Shown one piece after another: positions 17,968 to 26,947 of a DNA stretch of 64,000 nt. The notes under the pieces were generated by a model. That model was not told where the DNA came from. It searched no databases and was given only the letters and a program-made list of their open reading frames with translations. Each line of letters starts with the position of its first letter. Position 1 is the stretch's first letter. The position numbers and the translations under genes are program-made. Origin of the DNA: Micromonospora sp. PLK6-60. Its GTDB lineage: Bacteria > Actinomycetota > Actinomycetes > Mycobacteriales > Micromonosporaceae. The stretch spans positions 62,001 through 126,000 of the forward strand of contig NZ_JAIOAA010000005.1 of the NCBI RefSeq assembly GCF_019890675.1, written 5' to 3'.

Positions 17968-18918
17968 TCAGAGGAGGCGGGAGGTCCAGAGCAGGCTCAT
18001 CGCCCCCGCGCAGAGGGCGAACAGCAACGCCACTCCGGCATACCACTGGGTCACCTCGCGCGGCTCGGTACGGAACCCGATCGAGCTGCCCATGTCCTGG
18101 TAGACCTGCTTCAGCTCGCTGATCGACGCCGCCTCGTAGAAGTATCCCTCGGTGGTCTCGGCCAACTCTGCCAGGGCCATCCGGTCCACCGGCACCCGCT
18201 GCAACTGGCCGCCGATGTCCACCTGACCGGAGTCGGTGCCGAAGGCGATGGTGGAGACCGGGACGTTCGCCGCCTGCGCGGCGGCCGCCGCCTCCTCCAC
18301 CGAACGCCCGGAGGTGCGGTAGCCGTCGGAGAGCAGCACGATCCGGGCCGGCGGGATACCGGCCGCCCCGTCGGCCGGCACCGACCGGATCGCCTCCAGG
18401 CAGGTGAAGACCGCCTCACCGGTCGCCGTCGACTCGGCCAGCACCAGCCCGTCGATCCCGGCGGTCACCGCCGCCCGGTCCTTGGTCGGCGACACCAGCA
18501 CGTTCGCCGCCTTGGCGAACGAGACCAGCCCCAGGTTGTAGCTGGGCGGCAGCTCCGCCACGAACTGCTTGGCCGCCTCCTGGGCGGCCTCCAGCCGGTT
18601 CGGCGCCACGTCGTCGGCCTGCATCGACAGCGACACGTCGATGGCGAGCATCACGGTGGCCCGCTCCAGCGGCTCCTTGGTGTCGATCGCCGGCCGGGCC
18701 ATCGCGGTGGCCAGCGCCAGCAGGCAGAGCAGGAAGGCGGTCGCGGCGGCGTGCCGCCGCCAGCCCAACCCCCGCGGGGCCAGGGTCCGCAGCAGGTCCA
18801 CGTTGGTGAACCGCATCGCGTACGCCTTGCGCCGGCGCTGCCGCCACACGTACGCGGCGGCTAGGGCGAGCACCGGCAGCACGGCCAGCAGCCACCACGG
18901 TTGCAGAAAACGGATCAT
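17968..18918 (-). CDS. VWA-domain membrane protein (BatA/BatB-like)
   Basis: Two N-terminal membrane segments (LLAVLPVLALAAAYVW and AFLLCLLALATAMA) precede a von Willebrand A domain with the metal-site motif AIDVSLSMQADDV (DxSxS) and LLSDG. One further membrane helix ends the protein. With the MoxR ATPase and DUF58 genes immediately upstream it forms the common moxR-DUF58-vwa unit, thought to act in envelope protein maturation or metal insertion. It starts at an ATGA overlap with the DUF58 gene. Confidence 0.9.
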   Translation of the reverse strand: MIRFLQPWWLLAVLPVLALAAAYVWRQRRRKAYAMRFTNVDLLRTLAPRGLGWRRHAAATAFLLCLLALATAMARPAIDTKEPLERATVMLAIDVSLSMQADDVAPNRLEAAQEAAKQFVAELPPSYNLGLVSFAKAANVLVSPTKDRAAVTAGIDGLVLAESTATGEAVFTCLEAIRSVPADGAAGIPPARIVLLSDGYRTSGRSVEEAAAAAQAANVPVSTIAFGTDSGQVDIGGQLQRVPVDRMALAELAETTEGYFYEAASISELKQVYQDMGSSIGFRTEPREVTQWYAGVALLFALCAGAMSLLWTSRLL

Positions 18919-19877
18919 CGTGTCGTCCCTCGGGTGCGGGCGTGCCGCTGCGCGGCGACGAAACGCACCATGTCCAGCAGCCAGTCTCGATCGGTGCGCA
19001 GCCGCAGGTGGGCGGCGCCGGCGGTGCGCAACGCGGCGTCGATCGCGGCGCGATGGGCGGCCGCCGCCTCGGCGTAGCGCCGGCGCAGCCGCGGGTCGGC
19101 GGTCTGCACCTCGTGCAGCTCCCCGGTCTCCGGGTCGACCACCGGCAGCACCCCCACGTCGGGCAGCTCCAACTCGCGCGGGTCGACCACCTCGATCGCC
19201 AGCACGTCGTGCCGGACCCGGAGCTTACGGACCGGCCGGGTCCACTGCTCGGGCGGTGCGAGGAAGTCCGAGATGACCACCGCCACGCCACGCCGCCGGG
19301 GCGGCCGGTTGAGCATGTCCACCAGCGCGCCGAGGTCACCGCGGCCGGGTTGGCTCGGCACCCCGGCGATGGCCCGCAGCAACCCCTGCGCCTCCTTGCG
19401 GCCGTTGCGGGCGGGCAGGCGCAACACCCGCCCGGCCGCCCCGCCGCTGCGGTCGCCGGCCGGCGACCCGGTGCCGACCACCGCCCCGATCCGGTTGCCG
19501 CCGCGCACGGTCAGGTGGGCCAGCGCAGCCGACGCGGCGATCACCACGTCCCGCTTGAGCCACTGCCCGGTGCCGAAGTCGAGGCTGGCCGACAGGTCCA
19601 CCGCCAGCCAGGTCTCCAGCTCCCGGTCGGCCACCGTCCGGCGCACGTGCGGCGTGGTGGTCCGCGCCGTCACCGGCCAGTCCATCCGCCGCACGTCGTC
19701 GCCGGGACGGTATTCCCGGGACTCGCCCGCCTCGCTGCCCGGCCCCGGCAGCAGTCCGGCGTAGTCGCCCTGGAGCAGGCCGTCGAGCTTGCGGGTCACC
19801 ATCAGCTGCAACCGGGACAGCACCGCCTCGGTACGCCCACCGGCGGCCAGCGCCGGCGAGAGCTCGGGTCGGGTCAC
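18915..19877 (-). CDS. DUF58-domain protein
   Basis: The 320-aa protein carries the DUF58 signature ESREYRPGDDVRRMDWPVTA followed by LAVDLSASLDFGTG, a VWA-like metal site. It is soluble, without membrane helices. DUF58 proteins are the middle partner between MoxR and VWA proteins. Its GTG start overlaps the moxR stop (GTGA) and its stop overlaps the vwa start, so all three are translationally coupled. Confidence 0.9.
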   Translation of the reverse strand: MTRPELSPALAAGGRTEAVLSRLQLMVTRKLDGLLQGDYAGLLPGPGSEAGESREYRPGDDVRRMDWPVTARTTTPHVRRTVADRELETWLAVDLSASLDFGTGQWLKRDVVIAASAALAHLTVRGGNRIGAVVGTGSPAGDRSGGAAGRVLRLPARNGRKEAQGLLRAIAGVPSQPGRGDLGALVDMLNRPPRRRGVAVVISDFLAPPEQWTRPVRKLRVRHDVLAIEVVDPRELELPDVGVLPVVDPETGELHEVQTADPRLRRRYAEAAAAHRAAIDAALRTAGAAHLRLRTDRDWLLDMVRFVAAQRHARTRGTTR

Positions 19878-20977
19878 GGCCGCTGCCCGGGCCAACCGGC
19901 GCCCGGTGGCGCGGCCGGCGGTGGGGTGGCCTGCTGCCGGGGCGCGACCGAGGGCAGCGGGATCGTCGACATCACCCGGTGCACCACGTGGTCGGCCGGC
20001 ACGTCGTCGGCGAGCGCGTCGTAGCTGAGCACCAACCGGTGCCGCAGGATGTCCGGGGCGATGTCCTGCACGTCCTGGGGCAGGGCGTAGTCCCGGCCAC
20101 GCAGCAGGGCCAGGGCGCGGGTGGCCCGCACCAGGCCGAGCGAGGCGCGCGGGCTGGCACCGTACTGGATGAACCGGGCGACGTCCGGCATGCCGTGCTC
20201 CGCCGGGCTGCGGGTGGCCAGCACCAGCCGGACCGCGTAGTCGACGAGCGCGTTGTGCACGAAGACCTGGTCGGCCTTGTGCTGCAGCCCGATCAGGTCG
20301 GAGGTGGTGAAGACCGGCGCCGGTTCCGGCGGCGAGACGCCCATCCGATAGACGATCTCCCGCTCCTCGGCGTCGGTCGGATAGCCGACCACGATCTTCA
20401 TCAGGAACCGGTCCCGCTGCGCCTCGGGCAGCGGATAGACGCCCTCCTGCTCGATCGGGTTCTGGGTGGCCATCACCAGGAACGGGTTCGGCACCCGGTG
20501 CGACTCGCCACCGATGGAGACCTGCCGCTCGCTCATCACCTCCAGCAACGCCGACTGCACCTTGGCCGGTGCCCGGTTGATCTCGTCGGCGAGCAGGAAG
20601 TTGACGAAGACCGGGCCCAACTCCACGTCGAACTTCTCGCTGGACTGGCGGTAGATCCGGGTGCCCATGATGTCGGCGGGAACCAGGTCGGGGGTGAACT
20701 GCACCCGGGCGAAGGAGCCGCCGACCACCCTGGCCATGGTCTCCACGGCAAGGGTCTTGGCGACGCCCGGCACCCCCTCCAGCAGGCAGTGCCCCCGGGC
20801 CAGCAGCGCGACGAACATCCGCTCGACCATCCGGTCCTGCCCGACGATGACCCGTTTGATCTCGAACAACGCCCGCTCCAGCAGCGTGGCGTCCTCGGCC
20901 GGGGTGGTCACCGGCACGGGTGCGCCCGGCGCGCCGCCGGTCGGTGTCGGGGCATCGGGCGTGGTCGGCTGGGCCAC
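19874..20977 (-). CDS. MoxR-family AAA+ ATPase
   Basis: Walker A is EGVPGVAKT and Walker B is FLLADEINRA, followed by ALLEVMSERQV and the sensor segment MATQNPIEQEG, all typical of MoxR. MoxR proteins act as chaperones for partner VWA proteins. The N-terminal 25 residues and C-terminal 30 residues are Pro/Ala-rich. GTG 20977 is chosen because a GGAGG site lies just upstream; a longer frame to 21136 has no such support. First gene of the moxR-DUF58-vwa operon. Confidence 0.93.
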   Translation of the reverse strand: MAQPTTPDAPTPTGGAPGAPVPVTTPAEDATLLERALFEIKRVIVGQDRMVERMFVALLARGHCLLEGVPGVAKTLAVETMARVVGGSFARVQFTPDLVPADIMGTRIYRQSSEKFDVELGPVFVNFLLADEINRAPAKVQSALLEVMSERQVSIGGESHRVPNPFLVMATQNPIEQEGVYPLPEAQRDRFLMKIVVGYPTDAEEREIVYRMGVSPPEPAPVFTTSDLIGLQHKADQVFVHNALVDYAVRLVLATRSPAEHGMPDVARFIQYGASPRASLGLVRATRALALLRGRDYALPQDVQDIAPDILRHRLVLSYDALADDVPADHVVHRVMSTIPLPSVAPRQQATPPPAAPPGAGWPGQRP

Positions 20978-21238
20978 CGGTCCTCCACAGCATGATCGTC
21001 GTCGGGCGTGGTGCGTATCAAGACTGTCATGCCGGGCTGACCACCGAGGAGCGGAGAACCCGATTTTCGCCGCCATGTCCAGTCCCCGGGACCTCGCGCG
21101 CCGGTCCGCGCGTAATCGCCGCGCACGGGTGGACACGGAGGGGTCCGGCGCGTGTACGATTCACCCCGTCGCCGGGCGGCTCCCCCCGTGGCCGCCCGGC
21201 GCTGAAGCTTCCCGTCCCGGCGGCCTAGACTCGCCCGG

Positions 21239-21469
21239 ATGACCCCTCACTCCCCCGCCGACGAGGCGCCGATCTGCTCGGCGCGGGGCTGCCGCGCCCC
21301 GGCGGAGTGGGCGCTGCGCTGGCGCAATCCCCGCCTGCACGAACCCGACCGGCGCAAGACCTGGCTGGCCTGCGCCGCGCACCGCGAGTCGCTCGGCGGC
21401 TTCCTGGACGCGCGCGGCTTCCTGCGGGAGGTCGTGCCGGCGCCCGGATCGCCTACCCTCGAAGGGTGA
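21239..21469 (+). CDS. Small Cys-containing conserved protein
   Basis: This 76-aa protein has Cys residues at CSARGCRAPAEWALRWRNP and LACAAHRESL, a C-x5-C...C-x2-H arrangement that could bind zinc. Similar small proteins are common in actinomycetes; I recall them carrying an unreliable acetone-carboxylase annotation. No function is assigned. It ends immediately before the PH-domain gene at 21470, so the two are probably co-transcribed. Confidence 0.65.
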   Translation: MTPHSPADEAPICSARGCRAPAEWALRWRNPRLHEPDRRKTWLACAAHRESLGGFLDARGFLREVVPAPGSPTLEG

Positions 21470-22018
21470 GTGAGCGCAACGGACGCCCCGGTGAACGGTG
21501 ACCACCCCGCCGGGCCGGCAGCGGCCCCGGCCAGCCCCCTGGAACCCTGGCCGGACACCGTCCGGTGGCAGCCCATCTCCCGCGACCAGATCTGGGTGGA
21601 ACTGATCCGGCTGGCGGTGTTCCTCGGCATCCTGCTGCTCGGCCTCTCGGTGGCCTGGGCGCTCACCGGCCTGACGCTGGTCGGCCTCGCCCTGGCGGCG
21701 GTCGTGCTCGGCGGCTGCTGGCGCGCGGTCGCCGTCGTCCGCGCCGTGCGCGCCTGGGGCTACGCCGAGCGGGAGAACGACCTGCTGGTCCGGCACGGGC
21801 TGCTGGTCCGGCGGCTGTCCATCGTGCCGTACGCCCGGATGCAGTTCGTCGACGTCAGCGCCGGCCCGCTGGAGCGGGCCTTCGACCTGGCCACCGTCCA
21901 ACTGCACACCGCCGCCGCGGCGAGCGACGCCCGGGTGCCCGGGCTGCGCCCGGCCGAGGCGTCCCGGCTGCGCGACCGACTCACCGCGTTGGGCGAAGAC
22001 CGCGCGGAGGGCCTGTGA
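21470..22018 (+). CDS. Bacterial PH-domain membrane protein (YdbS-like)
   Basis: The 182-aa protein has two membrane helices (about residues 45-90) followed by a bPH2 domain (ENDLLVRHGLLVRRLSIVPY, then ARMQFVDVSAGPLERAFDLA). It pairs with the larger PH protein downstream, as YdbS and YdbT do in Bacillus. The GTG start directly abuts the stop of the preceding gene. The function of these pairs is poorly defined; a role in membrane stress tolerance is likely. Confidence 0.88.
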   Translation: MSATDAPVNGDHPAGPAAAPASPLEPWPDTVRWQPISRDQIWVELIRLAVFLGILLLGLSVAWALTGLTLVGLALAAVVLGGCWRAVAVVRAVRAWGYAERENDLLVRHGLLVRRLSIVPYARMQFVDVSAGPLERAFDLATVQLHTAAAASDARVPGLRPAEASRLRDRLTALGEDRAEGL

Positions 22019-22039
22019 CCACCCCACCCCCCGCCCGCC

Positions 22040-22121
22040 CGGCCCTGGCAGCCCGCCCGGCCCCGGCAGCCCGCCCGGCCCTGGCAGCCCGGCCGGCCCC
22101 GGCAGCCCGGCCGGCCCTGGC
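22040..22121. repeat. 18-nt tandem repeat, four and a half units
   Basis: Units related to CGGCCCTGGCAGCCCGCC repeat between the two PH-domain genes, alternating CCCTGG and CCCCGG. The stretch lies after the stop at 22018 and before the next start at 22260, so it is non-coding, although one frame reads as ARPALA/ARPAPA repeats. Confidence 0.75.
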
Positions 22122-22132
22122 CGGCTACTTCT

Positions 22133-22176
22133 CGGAAGTAGTGGCATCGGGCGCCTGTGAAGGCCACTACTTCCCG
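22133..22176. repeat. Inverted repeat between the PH-domain genes
   Basis: The arms GGAAGTAGTGGC and GCCACTACTTCC are perfectly complementary with an intervening loop of about 17 nt. The element lies about 85 nt upstream of the next PH-domain start and may attenuate read-through or be a dispersed palindromic unit. Confidence 0.65.
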
Positions 22177-22259
22177 CATCGAGCACGATCTTCGACGGTC
22201 GAGCGGGCGCGGGCCGGAGGGTGGGGGCCGGACGGGGCGCCGCGATCGGCGGAGACGCG

Positions 22260-24350
22260 GTGAGCGACCGGCCGGTCGGGCCGGAGGGCCGTCCCGGCGA
22301 CCAGTACCCGGTGCCGGGAGGCGCTCCGGACGCCGCGCAGCACCCCGCCCCGCCGAGCCACCCGCAGCCGGGACCGGCCCAGCCGCCGCCGGCCCCGCAG
22401 CCGCCGGCACCGTCCGATCACCCGCAGTCGGGACCGGCCCAGCCGGCACCGTCCGGTCAGCCGTGGCCGTCCGCCACCCCGCAACCCGCACCGTCACCTG
22501 CCGGTTCGCCGTGGCCGTCCCCCGCCCCGCAACCCGCCGGTCCGCCGTGGCCGCCGCCGGCCCAGCCCGGGCAACCGGCCACCTCGGCCGACGCGCGACC
22601 ACCGACGGCGCCCGGTCAACCATGGCCACCGCCGTCAGCGAGCAACCAACCGCCACCCGGCAACCAGCCGCCACCCGCGCCAGGACAGCCGTGGCCGCCG
22701 TCGCCCGGCAGCCAACCACCCGCGCCAGGACAGCAGTGGCCACCGCCGCCCGGCAGCCAACCGCCGCCGCCCGGGAGCATGCCGTGGCCACCGTCGCCCG
22801 GCAGCCAACCACCCGCGCCAGAGCAACCATGGCCACCGCCGTCCGGCGGCCAACCGCCGCCGCCCGGGAGCATGCCGTGGCCGGCGGGATACCCGTGGCC
22901 GGCGGGATACCCGTGGCCGGCGGGGTACCCGGGGCCGGCGGGGTACCCGGGGCCGGCGGGACCGCAGGGTGCCGCGCCATGGCCCGGCCCGGCGGCCGGT
23001 GGGCCGGTGGGCGAGGAGCCGCGGCGCCGGCTGCACCCGCTCAGCCCGGCCCTGCACGGGGCGAAGTCGCTGGTCGTGGTGATCGCCGGGCTCTCCTGGT
23101 CGACGCTGTCCCGGGTGGGCTTCGGCTGGTTCGCGGCGATGGTGGCGCTGCTCGCCCTCGGCGCCACCGTGCTCGCCGTGGTGAGCTGGTACAACACCGG
23201 CTACCACGTGGTCGGGCGGGAGCTGCGGGTGCACGAGGGGCTGCTCTGGCGGCGTACCCGGGCCATCCCGCTGGAGCGGTTGCAGGCCGTCGAGGTGGTC
23301 CGGCCGCTGCTCGCCCAGCTCACCGGCCTGGCGGAGCTGCGCCTGGAGGTGGTGGGCGGCGGCAAGACCGAGGCGCCGCTGGCGTACCTGAACGTGGCGG
23401 AGGCGCACGCCCTGCGGCAGCGGCTGCTGGACCTGGCCGGTCGGGTGCCGGTCGCGACACCGGCCGGAGCACCGGCGGCACCCGGCGCGCCGCCGGCACC
23501 GGGCACACCGGCGGCGGCCAGCGAGCCGGGTCGGGCCGCACCGCCCGGCCGCCGGCTGCACGAGGTACGCAACCAGGACCTGCTGGTCAGTCAGCTGCTC
23601 ACCCCGCAGGCCTTCCTGCTGCCGTTCGGCGTGCTCTTCGTCGTGTCGCAGTTCCTCTCGGAGGGTTCCTGGTCGTTCGTCGCGGTGGCCAGCACGCTGA
23701 CCGCGATGGCCGGTGTGCTGCTGCAACCGATCCGCCGGGTGCTGGACGACTGGAACTTCCGGCTGGCCAGCGACGACGGCCGGCTGCGGATCCGCAACGG
23801 GCTGTTGGAGACCCGGGCGCAGACCGTGCCGCTGACCCGGGTGCAGACCGTCGGGGTCACCTGGCCGCTGCTGTGGCGGCCGAAGGGCTGGCTGCGGCTG
23901 CGGCTGGAGGTGGCCGGCTACTCGGCCGCCGAGCCGGACGACCGGAACCGGCCGGACCGGTTGCTGCCGGTCGGCGACGCCGGCACCGGCGAGCGGATCG
24001 TGGCGGAGGTGCTGCCCGGCGTACGGCTGGCGGAGCTGCCCACGACGGCCCCGCCGCGGCGGGCGCGCTGGCTGCGACCGCTGAGCCGGCAGGCGCTCGG
24101 CGCCGGGCTCACCGAGCAGGTCTTCGTGGTCCGCTCGGGCCTGCTCACCCGCCAGCTGGCGCTGGTGCCGTACGCCCGGATCCAGAGCGTGCGGGTGGTG
24201 CGGGGGCCGGTGCAACGGCTGCTGCGGCTGGCCACGGTGCACGCGGACACGGCGGGCGGGTCGGGGGCGGCGGCGCCGCACCGGGACCTGGCCGAGGCGT
24301 GGGCCCTGGCGGCCGAGCTGACCGAGCGGGCATACGCCGCCCGGCGGTGA
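22260..24350 (+). CDS. Large PH-domain membrane protein with Pro-rich N-terminus (YdbT-like)
   Basis: The first 250 or so residues are a Pro/Gln/Gly/Trp-rich repeat region (units such as PGSQPPAPGQPWPP, then PAGYPWPAGYP), with no fixed fold expected. They are followed by paired membrane helices and three bPH2 domains, each with the pattern ELRVHEGLLWRRTRAIPLER and its variants. It is the YdbT-like partner of the preceding gene. GTG 22260 is supported by GGAG upstream; GTG 22221 is possible. The repeat region is a likely site of strain variation. Confidence 0.87.
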   Translation: MSDRPVGPEGRPGDQYPVPGGAPDAAQHPAPPSHPQPGPAQPPPAPQPPAPSDHPQSGPAQPAPSGQPWPSATPQPAPSPAGSPWPSPAPQPAGPPWPPPAQPGQPATSADARPPTAPGQPWPPPSASNQPPPGNQPPPAPGQPWPPSPGSQPPAPGQQWPPPPGSQPPPPGSMPWPPSPGSQPPAPEQPWPPPSGGQPPPPGSMPWPAGYPWPAGYPWPAGYPGPAGYPGPAGPQGAAPWPGPAAGGPVGEEPRRRLHPLSPALHGAKSLVVVIAGLSWSTLSRVGFGWFAAMVALLALGATVLAVVSWYNTGYHVVGRELRVHEGLLWRRTRAIPLERLQAVEVVRPLLAQLTGLAELRLEVVGGGKTEAPLAYLNVAEAHALRQRLLDLAGRVPVATPAGAPAAPGAPPAPGTPAAASEPGRAAPPGRRLHEVRNQDLLVSQLLTPQAFLLPFGVLFVVSQFLSEGSWSFVAVASTLTAMAGVLLQPIRRVLDDWNFRLASDDGRLRIRNGLLETRAQTVPLTRVQTVGVTWPLLWRPKGWLRLRLEVAGYSAAEPDDRNRPDRLLPVGDAGTGERIVAEVLPGVRLAELPTTAPPRRARWLRPLSRQALGAGLTEQVFVVRSGLLTRQLALVPYARIQSVRVVRGPVQRLLRLATVHADTAGGSGAAAPHRDLAEAWALAAELTERAYAARR

Positions 24351-24423
24351 CGCGGCGCCGCCGCGACCGCTTGGCGGTGACCCGGCGCCGCCGCGACCGC
24401 CCACTGGCGGCGCGGGCGGCGGA

Positions 24424-25566
24424 TCAGCGAGTCGCGGGCGCCGGCACCTCGTCCGGGTCGCCCAGGGCGGACGGCCGGGCGGGACCGGCCGAGCTCTCAC
24501 CGGCCGGGACGGCGCCGGTCGCCGGTGGTGCGGCGCCGGCCCCACCGGTCGGGGCCGGTTCGCCGGGGTCGGGTGCCGCGGCGGCCTGGGCCGGGGTCGG
24601 CTCCGCCGGACCTCGGCGGGAGCGCCAGGCGGCCCAGCCCCGCTCGGCCAGCCCGACGACCAGGAACGCCATGCCCACGTACGCCCAGCCGACCAGCACG
24701 TCGATGATGTAGTGCTCACCGGCGTAGACCAGGGTGAACGTCATCGCCAGCGGGTACGCCAGCAGCAGCGGCCACCAGCGCCGCCGCACCGACGGCAGGA
24801 AGAAGACCACCACGAACAGCGCCCAGGCGGTGTGCAGGGAGGGCATCGCGGCGACCGGGTTGGAGGCGATCTGCCCGGCGTTGAGCAGGTTGCCGGCGCC
24901 GTGCATGCCGAACGCCTTCCACCCCCGGGTGGAGATCCGGGCGACCTCGGTGAGCAGGCCGTTCTGCGCCGCCCACCACGGCGGCGCGGCCGGGTAGATG
25001 AAGTAGGTGACCAGCCCGCTGGCGCAGAGGAAGCCCCAGCGGCGCATGTACGCGCCCCAGCGCTTGCGGCTGCGCACCCAGAGCACCCCGGCGGCGGCCA
25101 GCGCCACCACGAAGTGCGAGAAGTAGACCCAGCTGACCAGCACGTCGTACCACTGCACCTGAGGCTCGTAGAGGTGCTGCTGGAGCCAGACGGTGGGCAC
25201 CTCCCCGCCGGTCGCCCAGCCCACCAGGAACCGGTCGGCGACGATCAGCTCCATCGCGTGCGGGACCCGGCCGTTGTCGGCGAAGCCCCGGGAGAGGTTG
25301 TAGACGATCAACAGCAGCACCACCGGCACCCAGTCCCGGGCGAAGGCCAGGTGGCTGCGCCAGGGCCGGGCGGAGTTCCACGCGATGGTGGCTGCCCAGA
25401 TCCAGACGAAGGCGTACGCCGGGTCGGTGGGCAGGCCGATGGCCAGCCAACACGCGACGAAGGCGGCACCCCAGACCGCCATGGCGACGACGCGGCGGCG
25501 CCCGCCGTCGGCCCGGTCGGGGCTACCGGAAGGGACGGGGCGCTGGGGATCAGTCACGACGGCCAT
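24424..25566 (-). CDS. PAP2-superfamily membrane phosphatase/phosphotransferase
   Basis: About six membrane helices carry the PAP2 motifs: a Lys/Arg-rich first motif region, PSLHTAWALF (motif with catalytic His) and YAGEHYIIDVLVGW (final His/Asp motif). This arrangement is found in the inositol-phosphoryl transferase-like PAP2_3 group. It probably acts on phospholipids or polyprenyl phosphates at the outer membrane face. The C-terminal 60 residues are a Pro/Ala-rich tail. ATG 25566 removes an unlikely ten-residue extension. Confidence 0.85.
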   Translation of the reverse strand: MAVVTDPQRPVPSGSPDRADGGRRRVVAMAVWGAAFVACWLAIGLPTDPAYAFVWIWAATIAWNSARPWRSHLAFARDWVPVVLLLIVYNLSRGFADNGRVPHAMELIVADRFLVGWATGGEVPTVWLQQHLYEPQVQWYDVLVSWVYFSHFVVALAAAGVLWVRSRKRWGAYMRRWGFLCASGLVTYFIYPAAPPWWAAQNGLLTEVARISTRGWKAFGMHGAGNLLNAGQIASNPVAAMPSLHTAWALFVVVFFLPSVRRRWWPLLLAYPLAMTFTLVYAGEHYIIDVLVGWAYVGMAFLVVGLAERGWAAWRSRRGPAEPTPAQAAAAPDPGEPAPTGGAGAAPPATGAVPAGESSAGPARPSALGDPDEVPAPATR

Positions 25567-25678
25567 CGCGATCCAGGTTAACGGCGGGTGCCGCACGACC
25601 GGACGCCCACCCGCCCGCTGGGTCCTGGCGCACAGCGTACCGGTGCCGGTGATGATCGCCAGGGCCTAGGCTGGGGCC

Positions 25679-26074
25679 ATGCAGGAGCAGCCCTTCCCGA
25701 CCGGGCTGGTGGCCCGGGTCGAGCTGACCGTCACCGCTGCCGACACCGCCACGGCGGTGGGTTCCGGCGACGTACCGGTCCTGGCCACACCCCGGGTGGT
25801 GGCCCTGGCCGAGGCGGCGACGGTGGCCGCCACGGCGGCCCCGATGCCCCCGGGACGCACCACCGTCGGGACCCGGGTCGAGCTGGACCACCTGGCCGCG
25901 ACGCCGGTCGGCCGGACGGTGGTGGCGCAGGCCCGGCTGGCCGCGGTGGACGGCCGGCGACTGGCCTTCGAGGTGGCCGTCACCGACGGCGACGAGACCG
26001 TGGCCCGGGGGCGGGTCGAGCGGGTGCTGGTCGACCGGGAGCGGTTCCTGGCCCGGGTCGGGGAGGGCGCGTGA
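25679..26074 (+). CDS. FlK-like hotdog thioesterase
   Basis: This 131-aa protein contains VLATPRVVALAEAATVAA and GTRVELDHLAATPVGRTVV. The Thr, Glu and His in these segments correspond, by pattern, to the catalytic residues of fluoroacetyl-CoA thioesterase-like proteins. It should hydrolyse an acyl-CoA; fluoroacetyl-CoA specificity is not implied because most family members have other roles. It overlaps the MBL-fold gene by 4 nt, which suggests a linked function. Confidence 0.8.
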   Translation: MQEQPFPTGLVARVELTVTAADTATAVGSGDVPVLATPRVVALAEAATVAATAAPMPPGRTTVGTRVELDHLAATPVGRTVVAQARLAAVDGRRLAFEVAVTDGDETVARGRVERVLVDRERFLARVGEGA

Positions 26075-26901
26075 ACGGCTACCGGTTCCGCGAGGTGGCC
26101 TCCGGGGTGCACGTGCTGCGCGAGCCGCTGCTCGACGTGAACGTCACGCTTGTCGTCGGGGACGGCGCGGCCCTGCTGGTGGACACCCTCTCCACGGTGG
26201 GGCAGGCGACCGCGCTCGCCGCCGCCGCCCGGGCCGTCACGGACGCCCCGTGGAGCGTGGTGAACACCCACCACCACTTCGACCACTGCTTCGGCAACGC
26301 CACGCTGGCCGCGGACCCACCCCGCCCGGTGTACGCGCACGAGCTGGCCGCGGCGGCGATGCGCGACCCGGAGCGGCTGCGCCGGCAGGCGTACGAGGAG
26401 GTGCGCGCCGAGCAGCCCGAGCTGGCCGCCGAGCTGGCCGGCACCGAGCTGCTGGCCCCGACGCACCCGGTGCACACCGAGACGGTGCTCGACGTCGGCG
26501 GGCGGCGGGTGGTGCTGCGCCACCCCGGGCACGGGCACACCGACGCCGACCTGGTGGTGCACGTGCCGGACGCCGACGTGCTGGTCGCCGGGGATCTGGT
26601 GGAGCAGAGCGGACCACCGGCGTTCGAGGACTCGTACCCCCTGCAGTGGCCGGACGCGGTGGCCGACCTGCTCCGCCTGACCACCCCGGCGACGGTGGTC
26701 GTGCCGGGGCACGGCGACCCGGTCGACGTGCAGTTCGTCCGGGCCCAGCACCGCCAGCTGGTCGACCAGGCGTGGCTGATCCGGGCGGCGCACACCGCCG
26801 CCGCCCCGCCGGAGCGGGTGGCGGCCGAGTCCCCGTTCGGCGCCCGGCCCGGACTGATCGCCGCCCGCCGCGGCTTCGCCGAACTCGACGGCACCGGCTG
26901 A
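26071..26901 (+). CDS. Metallo-beta-lactamase-fold hydrolase
   Basis: The metal site motif THHHFDH (residues about 66-72) is followed by a later HPGHGHTDADLVV and PGHGDPVD, giving the full set of MBL-fold zinc ligands. At 276 aa it resembles glyoxalase II or quinolinate-type MBL hydrolases. The GTG start lies at a GTGA overlap with the thioesterase gene, so the two are translationally coupled and may act on related thioesters. Confidence 0.87.
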   Translation: MNGYRFREVASGVHVLREPLLDVNVTLVVGDGAALLVDTLSTVGQATALAAAARAVTDAPWSVVNTHHHFDHCFGNATLAADPPRPVYAHELAAAAMRDPERLRRQAYEEVRAEQPELAAELAGTELLAPTHPVHTETVLDVGGRRVVLRHPGHGHTDADLVVHVPDADVLVAGDLVEQSGPPAFEDSYPLQWPDAVADLLRLTTPATVVVPGHGDPVDVQFVRAQHRQLVDQAWLIRAAHTAAAPPERVAAESPFGARPGLIAARRGFAELDGTG

Positions 26902-26947
26902 CCGGCCGCCGCCGTCGTCGTCACCCGGCCCGGCTCGCCCGGCCTCG

